From contig WPIO01000120.1 in assembly GCA_009760855.2 (NCBI GenBank), positions 560,001-624,000 on the forward strand: a stretch of 64,000 bases of DNA, in the 5' to 3' direction. The notes beneath the pieces were generated by a model. It ran no database searches. It saw only the letters and a list, made by a program, of their open reading frames with translations, and was not told the DNA's origin. Positions 53,764 through 64,000 of this stretch are shown here, in pieces. The position numbers and the translations under genes are program-made. Numbering within the stretch: position 1 is the first letter of the stretch; every line of letters starts with the position of its first letter. This stretch comes from Cristatella mucedo. Taxonomy: Eukaryota; Bryozoa; Phylactolaemata; Cristatellidae.

Positions 53764-55990
53764 GGCACTCTTTGAGCAGGTGAGCCTTCACCGAGCCTTC
53801 AAGTAGAAGCTCTCGAAGCACATCCGAAGTTTGCGACTGGTGTAATATTCGGCAGCTCTCCAATGACAGTGCCAGTAAAATTCAGGACTGCTTTAGCCTA
53901 GCATAAACATGGCAGCTATGGTAACAGCATGCTCTACCACCTTGTTGACATAGCAATCTGCAGAGTCCATGCAATCCGATCCTCCTGCCTGCTGCTGCTG
54001 CTGCTGCTACCATGAGCTAAGTGCTAGTTAGCCTCAGCAGCCCAGCTGAACCTTGCAGTAGTCAGCTGCCTACATCTCCCTTCAGGCAGAACTTCTTATG
54101 AAGCCTAGCCTGCAATGGTTTCACCTCATGGTTAATGGCTCAATTACTGTTGCATCGGTTGCGACTCAGAACAAAGAGCCTCGGTCCTTTGATTGGCATG
54201 CTATGTTAAGAGAGTGGGTCTTAGCAAACAAGGCTGCTGATGCTCATTGTGACTCAATAATGGCTACACTGCTTGATCCCAGCAAATAGCATATCACTGA
54301 TTCGTGAAGCTGGCCTTTTAGCTGCACCTAGCAACTGGCTCTTAAGCTGATGCACTCACATTGAGGACGGCAGCCTACTGGCAGCCTTGTGTGTAACTTA
54401 CTAGCTGCTGCCACCCCTACTTTTAAGCTGATCGCCAGGCTGCTTAATTAGCTGCCACTCACAGGGTGCTGGATTCTGGAGCACGGCTGGCCATCCATAC
54501 TGGGCATGGCAATGACTTCAATAAGACCATCCCTCGGTACCTCCAATATGACTAGAAATAGGAAAAGTTACGCTTGTCCACACTTTTCTCTCAAGCTTCT
54601 CCCGTCGACTTTAAGTTGATAGTTTAAGGCCAGGGAATAAATCCCTCACTAAACCAGCAGATCCTGTAGTAGGGGTGGAAACCGGTGCCAATGATTGCTC
54701 ACAGCCTTAGCAATTTTACTGTTACTTGTACTCAGTGGTAGCAATGACGATCCACGGTGATACTTACAAGCCCCCGTGTAAGCACAGCAGTAGAGCTTGG
54801 TGAAATGCTGCTTTAGAAAGAGAGCTGCAGCAACGGCTTGTAGTTTTTGCAAAAGCAGTCAATTTTAGTCATTTGCCAGCAAAAATATTCCTATTAAGTT
54901 TTCCATTCAGTCAGCCTTACCGCTTAGTTCAGAGCACCATTTTCACCGGTGTTTCAATAGTTCACAGCTTCACGTAGCCATAGGCCTGAATAGGACTTTG
55001 TTTGAGCTGGGTTTCTTACGTGCCATTGGCTTCACTGCTTCCTGATTGCACCTCAGTCTTTATTAAAGTAAAAACAGGAAGAGAAGAGTGAATGAGTGAC
55101 CGCACCCGACGCACATTAAAATTTTTCAGGGGATCGGCTGGATTCTAAAATTATCTGTGGATGTTCGTGAACCACTCTCATTTGTAAGCCTTTTGCTCTA
55201 TCCCTAAATCAATCTACCGTCACTCTTACTCTTGCACTGTCTACATATACTAACGTTGGCATACAGTTCAGTTTAGCATTATCAGACGGCGGCGTGGGCA
55301 CTGTGTCCTTGAGTAAAAGCCGAGATGTCGGCGGCACCAGCAACATAGGTCTTCTAAATGTTGAGACCCTATCGTTGCAATCCATTACCCAGATTTTCCT
55401 GCTAATAATATTTGCAGCAAGCACTGCATGACTGCTTGCCACTGAACTGGAACCGAAGAACTGGGCTATATATAGTAAGTGTAAATTTCCTCGGCTAAAA
55501 CCCTACGTCTGGGGCAGGGCTAGGATTCTCATCTAGGGCTGCAAGACCCATTATTTCTTAACGCAGAGGGCCAGAGGGTACGATTCTCATTTAGTAGTCA
55601 AGACCTGAAATTACTGAACAAATATAGCAAAAAAGCCAAGACAGTATGGGAAGGAATAGGGGGCTGTCTAGGTTGTTGCCCCACTGTTGTGGGGAGGGGG
55701 ACTGGAACCAATACCCTCTGGCCCTCCCTAGCTCTGCCACTGCCCAAGGTAAAGTTGCCTCAAGGTAACATTGCCAAGCTACTGTTAGAATAATATGTCT
55801 GGCCACAGCAAACCGGATGAAAATCTTGGATTAGAGAAGGCAGGTTCTCGGTACCTACTGAGAAGCACGAACGTGAGAGATTGAATTGAGCGTTTGTGCA
55901 GAATGATACGTTCAGATAAATTGTGGGCGTCACGTCGAATTCACCTCACAGCTCACCCATTTTTCTTGGATCCGAAAAAAACACTGCAAC
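53764..55990 (-). other. Putative 5' flank of the RGS22-like gene
   Basis: Should contain the 5' UTR and promoter if exon 1 is right. I see a short (CTG)n run near 53992-54008, no clear TATA box or CpG island, and no protein-coding similarity in the small open frames. Confidence 0.35.
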
Positions 55991-55999
55991 AAAATCAGG

Positions 56000-56001
<2 letters not shown>

Positions 56002-56052
<51 letters not shown>

Positions 56053-56205
56053 TATACACATATATATATATATATATATATATTACTTTTACGTGTCTTA
56101 CAATTGAATTTCATACCAAGTTTTGTAAGAATATATATATATATATATTTAAGAATATGTATATATATTTTTCAAAAAACTGGGTATGAAATTCAAAAGT
56201 AGGAA
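56002..56205. repeat. (TA)n arrays flanked by imperfect inverted repeats
   Basis: Long TA arrays at about 56002-56084 and 56132-56170. The second is enclosed by inverted copies of GAATTTCATACC (near 56106-56117 and 56187-56198), with similarity extending for about 35 bp on each arm. It could fold as a hairpin with an AT loop. Terminal inverted repeats of a small AT-rich element are possible, but I found no clear target duplication. Confidence 0.85.
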
Positions 56206-56209
56206 CACC

Positions 56210-59200
56210 CCAATTGAGCTCATGCTAATCTTAAAGCCTACACAGCTTGCTATAGTTGCCTAGTAAGTTAAGAAGACACAATAATGTACCTGCGATAGGG
56301 CCACCTCGTGCTAAACCTAGGATTGCATCGGTAATATATCTTAAAGGCCAGCTTGCTTTTCGCATTCTCTGTTCACATTAAAAGGATCGACTCTCAAGTA
56401 AACTCTTGGTAATGATGAGCTGGAACTGGATTAATGCCTGCTATAACGGCTGAACCAATTTTATACCTGCTTTATATATGTGACCACTCGATTTAATGGT
56501 GTCATTATAAAAACAGCAAATCCAGGCTGCAAGGAAAATAATTACCATCTGTTTTGATAATTCTTGTTTTTCATTAATGAATTATTAGAATTTGAACTAA
56601 CTGTACAAGAAAGTGTACACTTAAGAAGTTTGGTTTAATTGCTACTGCGTTATCAACTTCTAATACCAGCATTTGCTTATTATCAGCAGTTTATATATAC
56701 GAGTTTAATTGTTGCAGATTGTGTTGGTAACAAATTGTTTTCTTAACAGTGATCACAACTTCGAGGTTATCATCCTTGCTGACGTGCTTTAAGGGTGGCC
56801 ACTCTGTGGCCCTGGCCGACAGCAGTGGGCTGACCATGGAAGCCGCAGGTAGACATGTCAACATTCTACCACAAACTAGTAGGCACAATTTAGACTCGTT
56901 TATCAGGTAACTGAAGGATGTCTACCGAAGATCTGTAAACTCAGCATTATAAATGTCGGAGCAGCTTAACCAAGCTATGAAAATTATACTTATCATTCAT
57001 CAGTAGGCATGTAGTTCATGTTTAACGTGATCCCTCGCGACCTTAAGACAGCCAGTATGCACCATCACTTACCTGGTTGGCTTAGCAGCATAAAGGCAGC
57101 ACCGCGATTGACCTGATTTCCCTTTGCAGCAAATGTAAAGCGCCTAGAAAAAGAGTAAGTTCTCTGAGGGCGCTTTATCAAGTACATTATTATTATTATT
57201 ATTATAAGGCACCCTAATACTCTGCAGCACCACATTTCGGTCAACAGGCTGCAACGTACCATTTGCCACGTACCTATACCTAGCACAGAGGAGTAACCGC
57301 TGAAAAAAACATATCATCTTGACACTCAGAACGGAAAAGCTCGCTAAAAAAAGTTTGAAGTCACTAAAACTGAAACTTTACAAAGTTTGCATAGATGAAT
57401 GAAAATACGCTTGCTCCAAAAGTAGGATCCCTATTTTCGCCATCATTCATGTCAGCGAAGGTGCCAACAAAGCGACACATTTCTTTTAGAGGTATCAAAC
57501 AAATGTTTGCCATTATTATTAATTTAATTACTTTAATTTTTTGAGATTCGCGTATAAAAGATAAACTAGTTATAAATGCAAGCTCCAATTTTGATGATTG
57601 TGAGATGAGTGGAACTTGGTCAATAAAATTAATATGTAAGACCTATTTAAACCGGAAGTAGTACATCGAGCTCAATAAAATAATTATCTTTGAAAAATAA
57701 CTGAGCCGGAACTGTAGTTTTCGGGTGAACTCGGCGAATTTAAGCTACTCAGCCCTAAACGGACCCTCAAAAAATAACTTTAGAAAATTAAATAACGTAA
57801 AACTTTCCCGGAAATGGCATGCCCCTCGAGATCACACGTCCGACTGGTAGTATAACAACATCATAAAAGAGTAAACCCCTTATCGGCTGAGTGCCTAGTC
57901 CGGCCTCTGCTTCCCCGTTCCGCCAATAGCAACCAGCGGTAAACGGCATTCCAAGGCCCACTTCTTATTTACTTGGCAGAAACATGTTTACATTGGAATG
58001 TTTACATCGGATCGCAAACCGGAAAAGACTGTCGTTTGGCCAGTAGACGAGCATTAGGGATAATGTATTGAGAATTTACTGCTGCCAAGGCAGCCGTAAC
58101 TAAGGAGTCAATTATCACGGCACCGGATGAATCCTGGGACAGCTTATCCAGTTCCTGAAGCAGCCATAACGCACAAAGCGACGGCCGCGGGTTGTCCCAT
58201 GTTCGGCGGCCGGTCAGCGTAATGACTTGGATGGAACTAGCGCGTCGTTTACTGGAAGCCAGTCTGAAAATTTTGATTCATTTCTATTCAAGAGAATTTA
58301 GGTGATTTCAAGTTCTCATTTATGTCGTTAATAGTTTAATATTTCTATTGGCGAATGCCGACAAATATAGTAACAATCTTGTTTTTCGTCACCTACATGC
58401 TTTGGCAGCTTAAGTTGGCTTCTATGAGTACTGTCACAGCAGTAGTGCTTGGTACCTCATCAATTGTACAACTTGGTCTATACTGGGCCGATCTGTGTGA
58501 AATTTGGAATATAGGTGAGGCTCACCTATCTCCACGTCCCCTCCCCTGTGCATCTACGCATGATGGGTGTGTATGCATATAATGTGCCTGTCACAAAATG
58601 TCCCTGGGCTGTGGTCGTGATGACAGTCAACAGTTAGAGATGTCAAATTTTGTTTATATTTTTTGTGTGGGGAGAGTGTAGTCGAGTGTCTTGCATCTTT
58701 TGAGTGGTTTGCCATACTTCTACTATGACTAGTATTAAATCTGGGCGATTTTGTGGTAAAGCCGTTTATGACTGAGCTGCAGTGCAATACTTGAACTTTT
58801 ACAGATCATCAGTTCTATTCCCCACATAATTTGCTCCATATACCTGAAGCAACACCGGCTGGAAACAATATGTGCAGCAGTGGCAGCAGAAAAACTGCCA
58901 GTAAATGTAGCCTGCTTTGGCCAGGCTGGCAAAATGGCAGGCATTACTAAATGCAATGACTGCATTTCAGAAAAGCACACAGATAAACTGTATACAATGT
59001 AATAACGCCAAGTGATATTGTATGCATTGCCACACTAAACATTTTCAGCTTGACCAAATGCAATTCAGAGGCCGTGCAACGATTTCGCCATGCAACTGAA
59101 ACAGCTTGAATAGCATTAAACTCATGCTGAAGGAAGCACTAATAAAAGTTTAATTGAAAACGATAGAAAGTAAAGAAAACAAGAGCGTGTCATCGTAGGC

Positions 59201-59705
59201 CAACTAGACCAAGTTGTACTTGGTTCGCTGTTTTTATTGTTTGCAAATGTGGCCTCAGTACCAGTAATGTTATAGCACACATGCCCGACCGGATGTTTGT
59301 AGTCGACTGAACTGCCGCGAATTGCTAGTAACGAAGGTAGGCATCCCGACATACTAGAAAAATAACATTGCTCACAAATCTAAAGATACGTGCACATTTA
59401 CTGATAAAAAAAATGTGTGCATGCATTTAAGCACACCTAAAAGCAGTCACATGACACCATAAACGACCACAACATTTCATACTGATGTGCATTGAAACAG
59501 CTACCATATGCTCCAGTAAGCAATCACTTAGAAACAGGCTAACAGACACAACCAGTGGACAAGAAAAGCACATATATAACGGCACTTCTATATCATGCCA
59601 CATTCGCAGATGATTTTAGATGGGCACGAGAGCTAGCTCACACTGCACACTGGATGAGAAAACCGCATGTGAACAGATGAGAATTTATTTTTACTATAGT
59701 AATGT
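56210..59705. other. Intergenic; only a short LINE A tail recognised
   Basis: AT-rich sequence with a 95-bp LINE A tail at 57112-57207. Two plus-strand pieces, 58355-58514 and 58804-59002, look vaguely exon-like (a GTGAGG donor and a TTTTACAG acceptor), but the translations match nothing I know. Confidence 0.4.
57112..57207 (+). mobile_element. LINE A 3'-tail-only insertion
   Basis: 'ccctttgcagcaaatgtaaa', 'gcgcctagaaaaagagtaag', 'ttctctgagggcgctttatc', 'aagtacattattattatt'. Only the tail is present, an extreme 5' truncation. It defines the conserved 3' end: AGCGCC...GGCGCT and AGA/TCT pairings form a hairpin just before the ATT repeats. Confidence 0.93.
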
Positions 59706-60120
59706 AAATAATAATAATAATAATAGTAATAATAATGTTTGATATAGCGACCTCTGAGAACTCGATCTCATTCGAGGCACTTTACACTGGCTGCAAAGGA
59801 AGCACGATCAAATGGATGGTTAGTGTTAGCATGCTCACTGTGGTGGCAAGCATAACATGGTTAAGGGTGCCGTGCACAGGGTCGGCATGAAAACTCGGTG
59901 AGTGGCAGCATGCACACTGTCAACGAGACCATAAGCACGCGAAAGACGAAGCAAATGCTGCGATAAATAGATGCGTTTTAATTATCTTTTTAAATGCGTT
60001 TTAACTCAGGGGATGTCGTGTCGTGACTATTCGGTAGAGAGTTCTAGCCTTTGGGAGCCTACGAACTAGAGGCACGGTTTTTAATGGATTTGAGGTTCGT
60101 ACGAGCTATGTTCTTGAAAC
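59706..60120 (-). mobile_element. LINE A 3' fragment with degenerate (ATT)n tail
   Basis: On the plus strand: AAT/AGT repeats, 'gcgacctctgagaactcgat', '.gcactttacactggctgcaaag', 'gcatgcacactgtcaacg', 'tcaggggatgtcgtg', 'ggttcgtacgagctatg'. It is diverged and stops in the ORF2 C-terminus. Confidence 0.85.
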
Positions 60121-61213
60121 TACTTGGCGAATACCAGTCAGATAAGAACTTCACTCCGACTGTGCTGCTCATTTCATACTGGGAACAGTGTGACAGCAAG
60201 ATAGATATAATTTGTGTCCTAAATTTTTTGCATCGCTAGACTTTACCTTATTTTAAGACGTGCCGGAAGTGCTCTGAGGGAGAATCCTCTTGTTCTGGAG
60301 TAGTGGGCCAGAGAGGAGCATTAGCTCAGTGAGATAGCAAAGGCTTGAAGGGTGAGCCAGGACGCTCGGGTATGTGTAGCCGTGTGTTGCTTCGGTCATT
60401 AGAATCGGTTAGGTACCGGCAGTAGGGGCTAATTGATGTTGGCTGGCCCTTCCACCTCGGCCATAAGAATTCGGTGTCAAAATGTGCTTGTATGGCCCAC
60501 GTGGCTGGTATTTTGTGTTTGATGTGTGTGGATGCTGGCATGGGGTCCTGGCAGGATTTGCCGCTGTGAACTAACAGTTGTCCGGAGCAGTGCTGACGAA
60601 GTATTCCTTCGTAAGCGAAACGGCCCCCATATTCTTGCCATTTTGCAAAGGTGGAGGGTTTCTTGCATTTATGCTTGAATAGCACCCCTAGTTCCCCAGT
60701 CAGGGTCTAGGTTCCGGTTGCTCGGGCATATCTGTCTGTTTGGGTCGTTCCCCACTATAGACGAAGTTATCTTAAGTGCTAGGTCAAATTTCACCCGTAA
60801 GAGCGCTTGAGCTGTCGAGAGCCTGCAAGGAATGTGTAGATAAAACGGAGCTAGATGTTCAGCGACTTGCGAGTGCACTTGCGAATAAAGCTCAGTAAAA
60901 TGTCCTATTTATGCATCTCATTTTCCAATTCACGCTACAAACTCACGACCTTCTTTATTAACAGTAATTAAATTTTCGCCGAAAACGCACTTCCGCATGG
61001 CCATCTTGTATCGCCCGTGGACGCACAGAATCCCATTCGGCAGTACGGCACGCCGCTTTGTAAGCGGCAGGTTTTGCCTTCTTCTCTAAGCCTTCCGCAT
61101 TACAAAAGTAAAAACAAAAATACAAGCTGATTTAACAGCCTCTTTTTGTATAGCGACAGAAGAGCCTCAATGGCCATCAGCACTGCTTGCAGTGGCGATA
61201 CAGGATCGCCCAC
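60121..61213. other. Intergenic, nothing recognised
   Basis: The minus-strand open frames at 60326-60685 and 60669-60878 show no known domain. Confidence 0.4.
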
Positions 61214-64000
61214 CGTAATAATAATAATAATTCACTTGATAAAGCGCCCTCAGAGAACTTAATCTCTCTCTAGGCGCTTTACATTTGCTGCAAAGTGAAA
61301 TTCAATTGAATGGTAAGTAAAATCATGCTTGAAAAACAAACAAAACGAATAATATGGTTAGGGGTGACATGCACAGGGTCAGCATGCGAATGTGGTTAGT
61401 GGCAGCATGCACAGTGTCAGCACGCATAACCACATCAAGGAAGAATCACAGGGACCCGCTAAATGCTGTTCTAAATAGGTGTGCTTTTAGGTTCCTTTTA
61501 AATGCGATTAGTTCGGGTGATGTTCTGACGCAGGTCGGGAGGGAGTTCCAGGCTGTGGGAGCATACGAACTAAATGTACGGTCTCCAAAGGATTTAAGGT
61601 TTGTACGAGGTATTTCTAGACTGTTGGATTCCGAAAAGCGGGTGGTACGATGCTTGGCCTGATAGGGTCTCTCTGAAAGATAGGCTGGAGCCATAGAATG
61701 AAGGGACCTAAAAGTGAGCGACAAAACCTTAAAGTCAATCCGTTGCTTGACTGGTAGCCCGTGCAGGTCGGCGAGAAGTGGAGTAATGTGGCAACTGCGA
61801 CGCTCACGACAGACAAGTCTAGCTGCCGAGTTTTGAATCAGCTGCAATCGCCTGATCGCACATGCTGGTAGGCCAGTAAGCAGTGAGCTGCAGAAGTCGA
61901 GATGGGATGTTACGAATGCATGGACCAACTTAGATGTGGTATCTTTATCTAAAAAAGCCCACATTTTAGCAATGTTATGAAGCTGAAAATAGGCAGATTT
62001 GACTGTGGAGCTGATATGGTCGTCTAACGAGAGGCCGCTTTGGAATATAACACATAGATTTTGAGCGGATTCAACTGGAGATATGCTGGCAGAGCAAATT
62101 TTGAGAGTCAGCCTTTACAATCTCTGAATCACACTGGGTTTGCCCATACAAAGTAAGTTAGTTTTATCATCGTTTTGTTTTAGAAAATTTGCTGCAATCC
62201 ATGTGCGGATGTCATCAATGCATGCAGCAAGTGAGTCGAGAGAATTTGAGGTGCTCGAAGGCTGGGAGGGATCAAAGCAAAGGTACAACTGAGTGTCATC
62301 CTAACAGAAGTGAAAGCCTAGATTGTGCTTGGCCATCACATCAGCAAGAGGCAGAGTATAAACCGTGAAAAGAACCGGACCTAGTACTGAGCCCTGGGGT
62401 ACTCCATATTTCAGAGGTACTTCAGATGATCTTTGTCCATTCACGTCAATACTCTGGAGTCTCCCACTGACATAGGACCTGAACCACTTCAGAGCAGTCC
62501 CAGTGATGCCCAGGCGAGATGAGAGGCGCTCTAGAAGAAGTTTGTGATTGATGGTGTCAAAAGCTGCCGAAAGATCCAGAAAAACAAGCAGAGACACTCT
62601 ACCCATATCTGCATTCCTAAGTAGGTCGTTGTATACCCTAAGCAATGCTGACTCTGTGGAGTGATTAGCTCTAAAGCCAGACTGGAACTTACTAGCAAGG
62701 TGTGAGGTTTCGATATACGAGTTCAGCTGGTCCGCCACGACCCGTTCCAGTGTCTTTGATAGGAATGGTAAAAGTGAAACTGGGCGGTAGTTGCTTAATT
62801 TCTCTTGGTCTAGTGTAGCTTTCTTGAGAAGTGGCATGACTACAGCTTTTTTGAAAGGTGCTGGGACATGACCTGAGGCTAATGACATATTCATTATGTT
62901 AGTCATGCATGGCAGCAGCAGATCAATGCAACATAGGAGCAGGACAGTGGGGATAGGGTCCAGAGGACTCGTTGTCTTCTTTGATTTAGATACGAACTGT
63001 AGGACTACATCACTAGTGACCTGCTTTAATGCAGACATTGAGGTGCAGCCAGGAACCGAGGAACAGCATTCTTGTGGGGAGGTTGTCATCGCAGGGATGG
63101 ATTCCCTGATCTTGTCTATCTTCTGCTCAAAGAATTGAGAGAAGCGATCGGCTAGATCATCACTGGGATCATCAGGTAAGGAGCTAAACTGGGAACGTTT
63201 GAGGAGATGGTTTATTGTCGACATCAGCATTTTTGGATTGTGCATCTGTGATTCAACAATGCTTTTATGGAAGCTAGACTTGGCCTTTGCTAGGATCGAT
63301 TGGTACGACCTACAGTAGTCTTCATTTACTTGTCGATGGACAGTTAGTCCGGATCTTTCGTATGCTTTTTCAAGATTTCATTTAGTAGACTTGACTAGTT
63401 TAATGTCTGTGGTAAACCATAGGCCGTCTGGGCGGGGGCGCAAAGCGCGCTTCGTCAAAGGTGCAAACTCGTCGAGCGTGTCAGCTAGTGTCGTGTTGTA
63501 GCTATCTACTACTGATGAAAGATCGGAGGGAGGATTGAGCAGCAGAGGTGAAGCAGATATTCTCGCACGGACAGCATCGATGTCAAGGGTCTTGAGGTTT
63601 CGCGATTCACAGGTTATTTTAGAGGAGGATGTGGGCACACACTGTAGATTGAATGAGATCTGCATGTGGTCAGATAAGCAGGATCTGGTAATAATTGGTG
63701 ATGACAGAGCTCAGTTGTATGCGAAAATCTGGTCGAGTGTGTGACCCTTGATGTGGGTAGGGCCATGCACATGAGCCACAAGAGACAATGAGTCAGTCAA
63801 TGCACGAAATTCGGTGCTGAAAGCGTCAGATACGTTATCAAAGTGAACGTTGAAATCACCCATAACGAGGATGGATCGATTTCTTGCACACAGAATCGAA
63901 ATGAGATCGGAGAAATCTGAGATAAAGGACGATTTGGTACCTGGTGGGCGATAGACTACTGCCACTATCGGTAGCTTCTTTTCGGGTGAGACCAAAATTG
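61214..64000 (-). mobile_element. LINE A, longest copy: endonuclease to (ATT)n tail, continues past window
   Basis: Minus strand, 5' part outside the window. Endonuclease segment (63711-63995): VAVVYRPPGTKSSFISDFSD and LVMGDFNVHFD (GDFN motif), GHTLDQIF. Linker (63378-63665). Reverse transcriptase (62301-63245): [81 protein letters not shown]-terminus (61446-61964): [43 protein letters not shown]. Then a 3' UTR and the tail hairpin with (ATT)n. All these segments are in one reading frame, separated by stop codons, so it decayed mostly by substitution. The catalytic YADD is destroyed (C, stop, DD). No functional ORF1 is visible. Confidence 0.93.

Noticed and set aside
58355-59002. Possible small plus-strand gene: hydrophobic frame at 58355-58514 with a GTGAGG donor and a 58804-59002 piece after TTTTACAG (ACFGQAGKMAGITKCNDC)
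   Set aside because: No known family recognised, no start-to-stop model with consistent phase could be fixed, and two exon-like pieces can arise by chance.
1-64000. CRISPR arrays, bacterial operons, prophage or integrated viral genes
   Set aside because: No spacer-repeat pattern, no Shine-Dalgarno/operon structure, and reverse transcriptases present are LINE type without LTRs, gag or integrase; nothing viral was seen.

Overview
The window is animal nuclear DNA, most likely from a ciliated invertebrate. The evidence is one gene broken by GT-AG introns, interspersed L2/CR1-type LINEs with (ATT)n tails, tRNA-derived SINEs, a hAT-type MITE and many microsatellites. There is no operon structure, and most long open frames are chance frames, antisense shadows or retroelement debris. 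I cannot name the species or phylum.

The only protein-coding gene I can support lies on the minus strand from about 53.76 kb down to 11.00 kb. It is an RGS22 (regulator of G-protein signalling 22) orthologue. I reconstructed 20 coding exons by eye, from a Kozak-like ATG at 53761-53763 to a TGA at 11000-11002, giving about 1,750 codons. Eighteen of the 19 exon junctions keep the reading frame with GT donors and AG acceptors. The exception is the junction between exons 10 and 11. The N-terminal block, the multiple RGS-type modules and the C-terminal coiled region follow the vertebrate RGS22 order. The extra length is mainly in low-complexity linkers in exons 6, 7, 11 and 20.

Introns and flanks are dominated by two LINE families. 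LINE A (L2/CR1 group, 3' end with a hairpin-forming sequence and an (ATT)n tail) has about a dozen fragments. The longest runs from 61.2 kb past the window end and carries endonuclease, reverse transcriptase and C-terminal segments, but it is disabled by stops, one in the catalytic motif. LINE B is a second, related family with copies near 5.4, 7.1-8.3, 30.3 and 40.4-40.65 kb; the last is nested in a LINE A copy. Two or three tRNA-derived SINEs end in a tail resembling that of LINE A, suggesting they use the LINE A machinery.

Other structures are a perfect spacer-free 92-bp palindrome (21577-21668), a 187-bp hAT-type MITE with an 8-bp target duplication (27801-28003), a 13-bp minisatellite (11942-11990) and several long microsatellites. 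Regions 1-11 kb and 53.8-64 kb hold no gene I can support; I see only repeats and unassigned sequence there.
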